The notes under the pieces were generated by a model that had not been told where the DNA came from, did no database searches, and was given only the letters and a program-made list of their open reading frames with translations. Shown one piece after another: positions 7,875 through 17,025 of a stretch of 51,969 bases of DNA (positions within the stretch are counted from its first letter, which is position 1; every line of letters begins with the position of its first letter). The stretch is from contig JAQXPY010000178.1 of NCBI GenBank assembly GCA_029100885.1, forward strand, positions 1 to 51,969, in the 5' to 3' direction. Made by a program: the position numbers and the translations under genes. Source of the DNA: Clostridiales bacterium. Lineage in GTDB: Bacteria; Bacillota; Clostridia; Lachnospirales; Lachnospiraceae.

Positions 7875-10800
7875 ATGGTATACAGAATCTTTGTTGAAAA
7901 GCATAAGGAATTTGCTCATGAGGCTGCAGCTCTTCTCAATGAAGCAAAGACCCTGCTGTCTGTCGGCGGTCTTGAGGAGGTCAGGATCTTCAACAGATAT
8001 GATGCCGAAAATATTGATGAGGACCTGTTCGATTATGCTGTAAGAACAGTTTTCTCCGAGCCTCAGGTAGACACCGTTTACAGGCAGCTTGACACAGGCG
8101 ATGCGGTTTGCTTTGCAGTGGAGTATCTGCCGGGTCAGTTTGACCAGAGAGCGGATTCGGCAGCCCAGTGTATTCAGATCATTTCACAGAAGGAAAGACC
8201 TCTTATCCGTTCAGCAAAGGTCTATGCGCTTTACGGAGAGCTTTCAAGTGAAGATGTGGAGACGGTAAAGAAATATGTTATCAACCCTGTGGAGGCGAGG
8301 GAGGCAGGCTTTGAGCTTCCGGAAACTCTGAAGGTGAATTATGACATTCCGGAGTCGGTAAGGACTCTCGAGGGCTTCAGAGAATACACAAGGGAGCAGC
8401 TTGATGGCTTCATCGCAGAAAACGGCCTGGCAATGGATATTGATGATATCGCCTTCTGTCAGAAGTATTTTGTGGAGGAAAAAAGGGATCCTACTATCAC
8501 TGAGATCAAAATGATCGACACCTACTGGTCGGATCACTGCAGACACACGACCTTCAATACGATCATTGATTCTGTCGAATTTGAGGATGAGCTCATTCAG
8601 AGGACCTACGAGGAGTATATCGAATACAGAAAGCAGCTCGGACGCACCAAGCCTGTGACTCTTATGGATATCGGCACACTTGCGGCAAAGGTTCTGAAAT
8701 CCCAGGGCAGGCTGGACAAGCTGGATGAGTCGGAGGAGATCAATGCATGTACTGTAAAGATCAGGATAGATGTGGAGGGACAGCCTGAGGACTGGCTGCT
8801 GCTCTTCAAGAACGAGACCCACAACCATCCGACTGAGATCGAGCCTTTCGGAGGTGCGGCAACCTGTATAGGAGGCGCTATCAGAGATCCGCTTTCAGGC
8901 AGATCATATGTATATGCAGCTATGCGTGTGACAGGTGCGGCGGATCCTCTCAAGCCTGTAAGCGAGACGATCACAGGCAAGCTTCCTCAGCGCAAGATCG
9001 TTACTACAGCCGCAAACGGATATTCCTCCTACGGTAACCAGATCGGTCTTGCCACCGGCATGGTGGACGAGATATACCATCCGGGATATGCGGCAAAGAG
9101 AATGGAGATCGGAGCGGTTATCGCGGCAGCACCGGCAGCGAATGTCAGAAGAGAGAGACCGGCTCCTGGAGATGTGGTCATCTATCTCGGCGGCAGCACC
9201 GGCAGAGACGGTATAGGCGGTGCCACCGGTTCCTCCAAGGCTCACAATGCGCATTCGGTAGAAAACTGCGGTGCAGAGGTTCAGAAGGGAAATGCGCCTG
9301 AGGAGAGAAAGCTTCAGAGACTGTTCAGAAACGAGGAGGCCTCCCGACTTATCAAGCGCTGCAATGACTTTGGAGCCGGCGGAGTATCAGTTGCCATCGG
9401 AGAGCTGGCAGACGGCCTGGACATCGATCTCAATGCGGTTCCTAAGAAATACGAGGGACTTGACGGAACAGAGCTTGCTATCAGTGAATCCCAGGAGCGT
9501 ATGGCTGTAGTTGTGGCTCCTGAGGACGCTGACAGATTTATGGAGCTTGCAGCTTCAGAGAACCTGCAGGCCTGCAGGGTGGCTGTGGTCAAGGCTGATC
9601 CGAGACTGACAATGAAGTGGAACGGCGTTACGATAGTGGATATCAGCCGCGCATTCCTTGATACGAACGGTGCTGAGAAGCATATTACTGTTCATACAGG
9701 AGCGCCTGCAGTACAGGCAGGTGAGATCAGCGGAGGCTTCAAGGAGAATCTCCTGAAGACAGCCGGAGACCTTAACTGCTGCTCCAAGAGGGGACTTTCC
9801 GAGAGATTTGACTCTACTATCGGTGCCGGAACCGTGCTTATGCCTTTCGGAGGAAAGAACCAGCTGACACCTATTCAGGCTATGGTACATAAGATCTCCG
9901 TGGAGAAGAAGCATACAGACGATTGCTCGCTGATGTCCTGGGGCTATGATCCTTATCTGACAGAGAAAAGCCCGTATTTCGGCGCATATTTTGCAGTGAC
10001 TGATTCTATCTGCCGCCTCGTTGCGACAGGAGCACAGTTCAGTGATATTTATCTGACCTTCCAGGAGTATTTTGAGAGACTCGGAAAGGATCCGGAAAAG
10101 TGGGGCAAGCCTTTCGCAGCGCTGCTCGGAGCCTTCAGAGCTCAGATGGATTACGGCTGTGCAGCAATCGGAGGAAAGGATTCTATGTCAGGAACCTTTG
10201 AGGACATTCATGTTCCTCCGACACTCTGCTCCTTTGCCGTAACGACTCAGAAGACCGGGGATATCGTTTCTCCTGAGTTTAAGGCAGCAGGTCATAAGGT
10301 CATCAGAATAGTTCCGGCATTAAATGCCGACGGAATTCCTGAGCCGGAAGCTCTTAAGGCAGTATTTGCAAAGGTAACTGAGCTTATGAGGTCGGGAAGA
10401 GCAGCCGCATGCTATACTCCGGGTATCGGAGGAATTGCCGAGGCAGTAATGAAGATGTGCTTCGGAAACAGCATAGGCTTCAGCTTTGCAGAGGGAACAG
10501 AGGTATCTGTGATCTTTGAAAAGAGATACAATACCTTCCTTATCGAGCTTAAGGATAATGATATTCCTGCTTCCTGCGAGTCTTATACCGTTACCGTTGC
10601 AGGCGAGACCTGTGCTGAAGAAGCAGTAAGTCTCGGAAGTGAATCAGTATCACTTTCAGAGCTGCTCTCGGTATATGAGGATAAGCTGGAGTCGGTATTC
10701 TCCTGCAATATCGAGCAGGGAAGCGGAAAGCTTGAGAAGTTCTCAGCTTCTGCAGCAGAGTATCCTGCTCCTGCTGTGAGGACGGCAAGACCTAAGGTCA

Positions 10801-11588
10801 TGATACCTGTATTCCCGGGAAATAACTGTGAGTATGATTCCGCAAAGCTGGTCAATGACTCCGGCGCCGAGGCAGAGATCTTCGTTATTAAGAATCTTAC
10901 TGCAGACGCGGTTGCACGCAGCGTAGAGGAATTTGCGGCAAAGGTCAGGGAATCTCAGATGATTTTCATCCCGGGCGGCTTCTCGGGCGGAGACGAGCCT
11001 GACGGAAGCGGAAAGTTCATCACTGCATTTTTCAGGAACGGCATGGTCAAGGATGCGGTTACGGATATGCTGGATCAGCGCGGAGGCCTTATGTGCGGTA
11101 TCTGCAACGGCTTCCAGGCACTGATCAAGCTCGGACTTGTGCCGTACGGAAAGATAATCGACACAGATGAGACATGTCCAACACTGACCTTCAACACTAT
11201 AGGACGTCATCAGTCCCGTATCGTAAGGACCAGGATCGCATCCAACAAGTCACCTTGGCTTGCGGCTGCACAGGTGGATGATATATTCAATGTGGCGATC
11301 TCCCACGGTGAGGGACGCTTTATTGCCGATGAGGCTCTTATCAGACAGCTTGCTGCCAACGGACAGATCGCTACGCAGTATGTGGATTTTGACGGCGATC
11401 CGACATCGGATATCCATTTCAATCCGAATAATTCCATGTATGCGATCGAGGGAATCACCTCGCCTGACGGCAGAGTGTTTGGAAAGATGGGACATTCTGA
11501 GCGTATAGGAAGCGGTCTTTACCGCAATGTTCCGGGCTGCTATGATATAAAGATGTTCGAGTCTGCGGTGAAGTATTTCCGCGGCTGA
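7875..11588 (+). CDS. purL: Phosphoribosylformylglycinamidine synthase, single-chain, with C-terminal class I GATase
   Basis: KNETHNHPTEIEPFGGAATCIGG, GGKDSMSG, GATase nucleophile GLMCGICNGFQ. Confidence 0.96.
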   Translation: MVYRIFVEKHKEFAHEAAALLNEAKTLLSVGGLEEVRIFNRYDAENIDEDLFDYAVRTVFSEPQVDTVYRQLDTGDAVCFAVEYLPGQFDQRADSAAQCIQIISQKERPLIRSAKVYALYGELSSEDVETVKKYVINPVEAREAGFELPETLKVNYDIPESVRTLEGFREYTREQLDGFIAENGLAMDIDDIAFCQKYFVEEKRDPTITEIKMIDTYWSDHCRHTTFNTIIDSVEFEDELIQRTYEEYIEYRKQLGRTKPVTLMDIGTLAAKVLKSQGRLDKLDESEEINACTVKIRIDVEGQPEDWLLLFKNETHNHPTEIEPFGGAATCIGGAIRDPLSGRSYVYAAMRVTGAADPLKPVSETITGKLPQRKIVTTAANGYSSYGNQIGLATGMVDEIYHPGYAAKRMEIGAVIAAAPAANVRRERPAPGDVVIYLGGSTGRDGIGGATGSSKAHNAHSVENCGAEVQKGNAPEERKLQRLFRNEEASRLIKRCNDFGAGGVSVAIGELADGLDIDLNAVPKKYEGLDGTELAISESQERMAVVVAPEDADRFMELAASENLQACRVAVVKADPRLTMKWNGVTIVDISRAFLDTNGAEKHITVHTGAPAVQAGEISGGFKENLLKTAGDLNCCSKRGLSERFDSTIGAGTVLMPFGGKNQLTPIQAMVHKISVEKKHTDDCSLMSWGYDPYLTEKSPYFGAYFAVTDSICRLVATGAQFSDIYLTFQEYFERLGKDPEKWGKPFAALLGAFRAQMDYGCAAIGGKDSMSGTFEDIHVPPTLCSFAVTTQKTGDIVSPEFKAAGHKVIRIVPALNADGIPEPEALKAVFAKVTELMRSGRAAACYTPGIGGIAEAVMKMCFGNSIGFSFAEGTEVSVIFEKRYNTFLIELKDNDIPASCESYTVTVAGETCAEEAVSLGSESVSLSELLSVYEDKLESVFSCNIEQGSGKLEKFSASAAEYPAPAVRTARPKVMIPVFPGNNCEYDSAKLVNDSGAEAEIFVIKNLTADAVARSVEEFAAKVRESQMIFIPGGFSGGDEPDGSGKFITAFFRNGMVKDAVTDMLDQRGGLMCGICNGFQALIKLGLVPYGKIIDTDETCPTLTFNTIGRHQSRIVRTRIASNKSPWLAAAQVDDIFNVAISHGEGRFIADEALIRQLAANGQIATQYVDFDGDPTSDIHFNPNNSMYAIEGITSPDGRVFGKMGHSERIGSGLYRNVPGCYDIKMFESAVKYFRG

Positions 11589-11629
11589 AATTATCAGTTA
11601 TTCAATATCAGAAAAGGAGGCTCTTGATT

Positions 11630-11902
11630 ATGGAGCATTATCAGTATAGACCTCAGGGCGTATGCTCTGTCATGATAGATTTCGATCTGGACGGGGATAT
11701 TGTCAGAAATATCAGCTTTACCGGCGGATGCAACGGTAATCTGAAGGCTATTTCAAAACTTGTTGACGGAATGACCGTTGATTATATAGAATCAAAGCTG
11801 GCAGGCAATACCTGCGGCTACAGAAGCACCTCATGTGCGGACCAGTTTGCAAAGGGCGTTCGCGCCGCCTACAACAAGTCACTTGAGAGTAAAGAACAAT
11901 AA
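11630..11902 (+). CDS. TSCPD domain-containing protein (TIGR03905-like)
   Basis: FTGGCNGNLKAISKLVDG...NTCGYRSTSCADQFAKGV; RBS AAAAGGAGG. Confidence 0.8.
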   Translation: MEHYQYRPQGVCSVMIDFDLDGDIVRNISFTGGCNGNLKAISKLVDGMTVDYIESKLAGNTCGYRSTSCADQFAKGVRAAYNKSLESKEQ

Positions 11903-11940
11903 TTATTGTATCTGCAGCTTTACTGTTCCTGTTTAACTGT

Positions 11941-11952
11941 CCGATGCATCGG
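11941..11952. promoter_or_regulatory. Perfect 12-bp palindrome upstream of guaB, candidate operator
   Basis: CCGATGCATCGG is its own reverse complement. A second palindrome, GACCGGTC, lies a few bases downstream. Confidence 0.35.
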
Positions 11953-12028
11953 TTCCGATCTCTGACCGGTCCTGCGGCAGGCAGTGATTTACATTTAACA
12001 TATTCTTTTATATACAAGGAGAAGAGCA

Positions 12029-13546
12029 ATGGCTTTTTATTACGAAGAACCATCAAGAACCTTCAGTGAATATCTGCTGATTCCGGGATACACTTCAGAG
12101 GAATGTGTCCCTGACAGGGTATCACTCAGAACACCTCTTGTTAAATACAGAAAGGGAGAGGAGGAGTGTCCTATAACTCTCAATATTCCTCTCGTTTCAG
12201 CTATCATGCAGTCAGTTTCGGATAATAATCTGGCTGTTGCTCTTGCTCGTGAGGGCGGTGTTTCTTTTATTTACGGCTCGCAGTCCATCGAGGATGAGGC
12301 GGAGATGGTCAGAAAGGTCAAGAAGAGAAAGGCTGGCTTTGTTGTCAGCAAGGCTAACCTTACTCCGGACAACACCCTTCGCGATGTTCTTGAGCTTAAG
12401 GAGAATACAGGCTTTTCTACCGTTGCGATCACCGAAAATGCCGAGCCGAACGGAAAGCTTCTCGGTATCGTCTCGAGTCGTGATTACCGTGTGACACGTA
12501 TGAGTCTTGATACAAAGGTGGCGGAGTTCATGACCCCTAGGGAAAAGCTTGTTACGGCTGATGCGAGCGTTACTCTGAAAGAGGCCAATGACATCATCTG
12601 GGATTATAAGCTCAACTCCCTTCCTGTAGTGGATGACAATGATCACCTTTTGTATTTTGTATTCCGCAAGGATTATGCCGAGCATAAGGAATATCCTCTC
12701 AGCATGATGGACGAGGAGAAGAGATATATCGTCGGAGCAGGAATCAACTCCAGGGATTTCAGAGACAGGATCCCTGCACTGATCGATGCCGGCGCCGATG
12801 TTCTCTGCATAGATTCCTCCGAGGGCTACAGCATATGGCAGAAGAGAGTTATTGAGTATGTGAGAGCCGAGTACGGTGACAAGGTGAAGATCGGAGCCGG
12901 AAACGTGGTGGATAAGGACGGCTTCAGGTTCCTTGCCGAAGCTGGAGCGGATTTTGTCAAGGTCGGAATCGGCGGAGGCTCTATCTGTATTACCCGTGAG
13001 ACAAAGGGAATCGGACGAGGACAGGCCACATCCCTCATCGAGGTGGCAGCCGAGCGTGACAGATATTTTGAGGAAACAGGAGTATATGTTCCTATCTGTT
13101 CCGACGGCGGTATAGTTCATGACTATCACATGACACTGGCTCTCGCCATGGGTGCAGACTTCTTAATGCTCGGAAGATATTTTGCAAGATTTGACGAGTC
13201 ACCTACAAACAAACTGATCGTCAACGGACAGTATGTTAAGGAGTACTGGGGAGAGGGCTCCAACAGAGCCCGTAACTGGCAGAGATATGATCTGGGCGGA
13301 AAAAACAGCCTTGCTTTTGAAGAGGGCGTTGACTCCTATGTTACATATGCCGGATCGCTTCACGACAACGTGGAGAAGAGCCTTTACAAGGTCAAGTCCA
13401 CAATGTGCAACTGCGGCGTGACCAGCATCCCTGATCTTCAGAAGAATGCAAAGCTTACAGTAGTTTCCGCCACAAGTATCGTCGAGGGCGGATATCACGA
13501 CGTTACACTTCATGCAACACCGGGCATGAGCGTTAATAATCCGTGA
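12029..13546 (+). CDS. guaB: Inosine-5'-monophosphate dehydrogenase
   Basis: CBS domains, active-site loop [22 protein letters not shown], flap [20 protein letters not shown]. Confidence 0.95.
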   Translation: MAFYYEEPSRTFSEYLLIPGYTSEECVPDRVSLRTPLVKYRKGEEECPITLNIPLVSAIMQSVSDNNLAVALAREGGVSFIYGSQSIEDEAEMVRKVKKRKAGFVVSKANLTPDNTLRDVLELKENTGFSTVAITENAEPNGKLLGIVSSRDYRVTRMSLDTKVAEFMTPREKLVTADASVTLKEANDIIWDYKLNSLPVVDDNDHLLYFVFRKDYAEHKEYPLSMMDEEKRYIVGAGINSRDFRDRIPALIDAGADVLCIDSSEGYSIWQKRVIEYVRAEYGDKVKIGAGNVVDKDGFRFLAEAGADFVKVGIGGGSICITRETKGIGRGQATSLIEVAAERDRYFEETGVYVPICSDGGIVHDYHMTLALAMGADFLMLGRYFARFDESPTNKLIVNGQYVKEYWGEGSNRARNWQRYDLGGKNSLAFEEGVDSYVTYAGSLHDNVEKSLYKVKSTMCNCGVTSIPDLQKNAKLTVVSATSIVEGGYHDVTLHATPGMSVNNP

Positions 13547-13624
13547 TCTGATTGAATATTAGTGAATCGGCATCGGCAGAGGGGCGTATACCTTCCGCAG
13601 ATGCCGGTTCCTATCGGTAATTAT

Positions 13625-14029
13625 ATGGTTAACAGAGAAAAGGTCAGGCTGATGACCGAGCTGAGTCTGTTCAGAAGGAAGAATGAGCCGGTTTTTCAGA
13701 TAACTAAATATTTCAGGTATGACTATATTGTCTGGCACATGCTTCTGGCAGGAGTCAGGTTTACATTCTGCGCAGGTATCGTGGCTGCGCTTTTTGTGAT
13801 TTTTGACTCGGAAAGCTTTTTTTACAATATTAATCTGTCAGGAATAGCCGAGACTCTGGAGCAGTATTTTTTTTATTATATTTCAGGTCTTGTTGTTTAC
13901 GAGATCATTTCGTTTTTTATTTACCGCAGACGGTATGATAAGGCCCGCAGTCTGACCAGATACTATAACACTGGGCTCAGGCGTCTGGCGAGAAGGTTTG
14001 ATTATATTGACAGGGAGCAGAGAAGTTGA
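13625..14029 (+). CDS. Small membrane protein of unknown function
   Basis: Two predicted hydrophobic segments. Stop overlaps the next start (TTGA). Start ambiguous (13562 or 13625). Confidence 0.6.
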   Translation: MVNREKVRLMTELSLFRRKNEPVFQITKYFRYDYIVWHMLLAGVRFTFCAGIVAALFVIFDSESFFYNINLSGIAETLEQYFFYYISGLVVYEIISFFIYRRRYDKARSLTRYYNTGLRRLARRFDYIDREQRS

Positions 14030-14916
14030 ACATTTTGATTAACATCAGGAATATACTGACCGATCTGTATGACAGATACGGTATGCTTCTGAAGCCGCTT
14101 TTAAAGACAGCAGCTGCATTTGTGATGCTTCTTGCGATACAGAATACTGTAGGCTTCAATACTACTCTGTCGAAGCTCCCTGTGATCGGCTGCACCTCGA
14201 TAATCTGCGCATTCTTTCCAAGCGGGTTTATCACCTTTGTCTGCGCTGTCTTCGTTATCGTTAATCTTCTGAAGCTGTCTGTTGTGATGGCTGGCGTTGC
14301 GGCGGTGATATGTATACTCATAGCCGTTTTGTATTTCGGCTATAAACCGGGGACCGGAATAATCATAAGTCTTGTTCCGCTGATGTTTTATTTAAAAACA
14401 CCCTTCGTCCTTCCTGTTGTTCTGGGTATAAGCATAGGTTTCGGTGCGGCAGTGCCTATTGCGATAGGAGTTTTCTGCTGGAATATGCTGCATTTTTTTG
14501 TACAGAATGCCGAGATTCTTTCAGAGGGAGGTATTCTGGATGTCAATATGGATATCGCAGAGCTTGTCAGGGGAATAGTTCTGGATGAGCATATGCTGCT
14601 TCTTATAGTGGCCTTTTCTGTCTGTACGGCTGCCTCTGCCATGATCAGCAGGACAAGACTTAATAACTGCTGGATCGCTGCTGCGGTCTGCGGAACCGGT
14701 ATTCTGTTTGTGTTCATTCCGGCAGGAGATATTATCCTCGGCACCGGTACACTCGGAGCTGATACGGCAGGTCTTATAGTGTCCCTTGTTCTGTCTGTAT
14801 TATACGCTGCTGTCGTTTACAGCGTTGATTTCAGGCGGACAGAGAATCTGAGCTTTGAGGATGACGATTATTACTATTATGTTAAGGCTGTTCCGAAGCT
14901 AAAGCCGCGTGAATGA
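14026..14916 (+). CDS. Polytopic membrane protein of unknown function upstream of cdaA
   Basis: TTG start overlapping the upstream stop. Multiple TM segments and C-terminal FEDDDYYYYVKAVPKLKPRE. Confidence 0.75.
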   Translation: MNILINIRNILTDLYDRYGMLLKPLLKTAAAFVMLLAIQNTVGFNTTLSKLPVIGCTSIICAFFPSGFITFVCAVFVIVNLLKLSVVMAGVAAVICILIAVLYFGYKPGTGIIISLVPLMFYLKTPFVLPVVLGISIGFGAAVPIAIGVFCWNMLHFFVQNAEILSEGGILDVNMDIAELVRGIVLDEHMLLLIVAFSVCTAASAMISRTRLNNCWIAAAVCGTGILFVFIPAGDIILGTGTLGADTAGLIVSLVLSVLYAAVVYSVDFRRTENLSFEDDDYYYYVKAVPKLKPRE

Positions 14917-14935
14917 CCATGAGAGGTGAATTGAG

Positions 14936-15793
14936 TTGACTGATGTAATGAGGATCTTAAAGAGCTGGCTTTCGCTGCTGCCGGGATTTCATCTTGCAAA
15001 CATGTTTGAGGTCCTGATCATAGCCGCGATAGTCTATGTGCTTCTCAACTGGATAATGAGCACCAGAGCCTTTACTCTGCTTAAGGGTATTTTTGTGATT
15101 CTTCTTTTTACATTTGTTGCTTTTGTATTCAGACTTACAACTATCCAGTGGATAATCGAGAAGTTTTCGACTGTTGCGGTTATTGCCCTGGTCATTATTT
15201 TCCAGCCGGAGTTAAGAAAGGCACTTGAGCAGCTTGGCAGCAGATGGATGATAGGAAGTCTTGTTTCAGCTGCGGATACACATAATATGCTCAGCAAGGA
15301 GTCTGCTTCCATGATATCCAAGGCCGTCTTTCAGATGGCGGCTGTCAGGACCGGCGCTCTTATCGTGATAGAGCAGAATGAAAAATTAGGTGATTTTATC
15401 TCCACGGGAATTCCTATAAACGGAGATATCAGCACCGGTCTTATCATTAATATTTTTGAAAAAAATACTCCTCTGCATGACGGAGCCGTTATCGTCAGGG
15501 GAAATACGATTGCTGCAGCTACCTGTTACCTTCCGCTTTCGGAGAGCATGAGCATCAGCAAGGATCTTGGAACGAGACACAGAGCTGCCCTTGGCATTTC
15601 CGAGATCACCGACAGCATAACTATCGTTGTGTCAGAGGAGACAGGTCATGTAAGCTGTGCCTACAGGGGCAAGCTGATAGATATCAGGGAGGAGAAGGAT
15701 CTTGACAGCCTGCTGTTTGGCAGGATCAACAAGGCTGAGGTAAAGCTGTTCAGAAGACTGCGTGTTTCATCGGGAGACAGGAGCAATGGATAA
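14936..15793 (+). CDS. cdaA: Diadenylate cyclase CdaA
   Basis: N-terminal TM segments plus DAC motifs LHDGAVIVRG and LGTRHRAALGISE. Confidence 0.95.
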   Translation: MTDVMRILKSWLSLLPGFHLANMFEVLIIAAIVYVLLNWIMSTRAFTLLKGIFVILLFTFVAFVFRLTTIQWIIEKFSTVAVIALVIIFQPELRKALEQLGSRWMIGSLVSAADTHNMLSKESASMISKAVFQMAAVRTGALIVIEQNEKLGDFISTGIPINGDISTGLIINIFEKNTPLHDGAVIVRGNTIAAATCYLPLSESMSISKDLGTRHRAALGISEITDSITIVVSEETGHVSCAYRGKLIDIREEKDLDSLLFGRINKAEVKLFRRLRVSSGDRSNG

Positions 15794-17024
15794 GATAAAA
15801 AGCTTTTTTAAAACCAACCTGCTGCTCAAGATCGTATCTCTGGCTGTTGCCTTTGCGATATGGCTGATAGTAGTGAATATATCAAATCCGGAGGTCAATG
15901 TCACTTTTACCTCCTCGATTGAGGTGGATTACGGTGAGAGCCTTACAAGTCTGGACAAGTATTACAGTCTCGATACCACCAGCGCCAAGGTCTCCTTTAA
16001 CGTCAGAAGCAATCAGAGAAGATTTGTTTCCTCGGAGGATTTCAAGGTCTATGTTGATATGCGGGATTTTTCCATCACAGGAGCACTTCCGGTTTATGTG
16101 GTGGCGGATGACAGCATAAAGGACATTATCAGCAACTGCTCCGTGAGTCCGCTGGTCGTCCATGCGACCACCGAGGATATGCAGGAAAAAACCTTCGATC
16201 TGTCTGCGGACTATTTGGGAGAACCGGCAGAGGGCTTCGCTGCTGCCGAGGCTACTGTATCTCCTAACAGAGTAACGCTGTATGGCCCTAATTCGGAGAT
16301 AGGCAAGATAAGCAGAGTCGGCTTCAATATAGATATTTCGGGAGCGACAGACAGTATCTGGGGAACCGCAGAGTTTATATTCTATGATGCAAACAACAAT
16401 CCGATAGCTGCGGATGTGAGGATAGTGGTCAAGAACTCGGTCAGCTACTTTGTTCCGGTATACAGGAAGAAAAATGTCAGCATCACTGTGCAGACCAACG
16501 GAGAGCCTAAGGAGGGCTATACTGTCGAATCAGTAAAATGCGAGCCTAATTTTATCGAGGTTTACGGTGAGGACAGCGTTTTACAGAAGGTCAACGCCAT
16601 TATCCTGCCTTCGTATCTATTGAATGTGACGGATGCTTCCGCGGATGTATTTAACTCCATTGACATTAAGAATTACCTTCCTGACGGCCTGTATTCGGAT
16701 ACAGTTAAAAATGTTGCACTGATTGCAAAGATATCAAGGACAGGGCTTCTGCCTCCTATGCTGGATTCACCGGAGGATACTCAGGAAAGCACGGAAGGAG
16801 ACACGGATCTGTCCGTAGAAGGCAGCGATAAGTCAGAGAGCGCAGCAGAACAGGATGCCAAGGTATCGGAAACGGCGGCTTCTGATAAAGAGGCTTCCGG
16901 TGAAGAGGCTTCTGAAGAAAAGGCTGCAGGTCAGGAGAAGGATGCTTCTGGGAAAACAACCTCAGGTCAGGAGAAGAGTTCTTCGGAGAAGGCATCTTCA
17001 GGTCAGGCAAAGGATTCTATGTAA
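15786..17024 (+). CDS. cdaR: YbbR-domain protein, CdaA regulator CdaR
   Basis: N-terminal TM and YbbR-like repeats, overlaps cdaA by 8 nt. Low-complexity Ser/Glu/Lys tail. Confidence 0.88.
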   Translation: MDKIKSFFKTNLLLKIVSLAVAFAIWLIVVNISNPEVNVTFTSSIEVDYGESLTSLDKYYSLDTTSAKVSFNVRSNQRRFVSSEDFKVYVDMRDFSITGALPVYVVADDSIKDIISNCSVSPLVVHATTEDMQEKTFDLSADYLGEPAEGFAAAEATVSPNRVTLYGPNSEIGKISRVGFNIDISGATDSIWGTAEFIFYDANNNPIAADVRIVVKNSVSYFVPVYRKKNVSITVQTNGEPKEGYTVESVKCEPNFIEVYGEDSVLQKVNAIILPSYLLNVTDASADVFNSIDIKNYLPDGLYSDTVKNVALIAKISRTGLLPPMLDSPEDTQESTEGDTDLSVEGSDKSESAAEQDAKVSETAASDKEASGEEASEEKAAGQEKDASGKTTSGQEKSSSEKASSGQAKDSM

Positions 17025-17025
17025 T

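Noticed and set aside
7164-7919. 251-aa antisense ORF over purD/purL
   Set aside because: Spans two sense genes on the opposite strand, low-quality composition, no family resemblance.
12212-13129. 305-aa antisense ORF opposite guaB
   Set aside because: Shadow ORF of a strongly supported gene; no RBS or recognizable domain.
16855-17025. Arg-rich N-terminal extension of the Wzy-like ORF (MPRYRKRRLLIKRLPVKRLL...)
   Set aside because: Alternate-frame reading of the CdaR repeat tail; a better start (ATG 17026) lies right after the cdaR stop.
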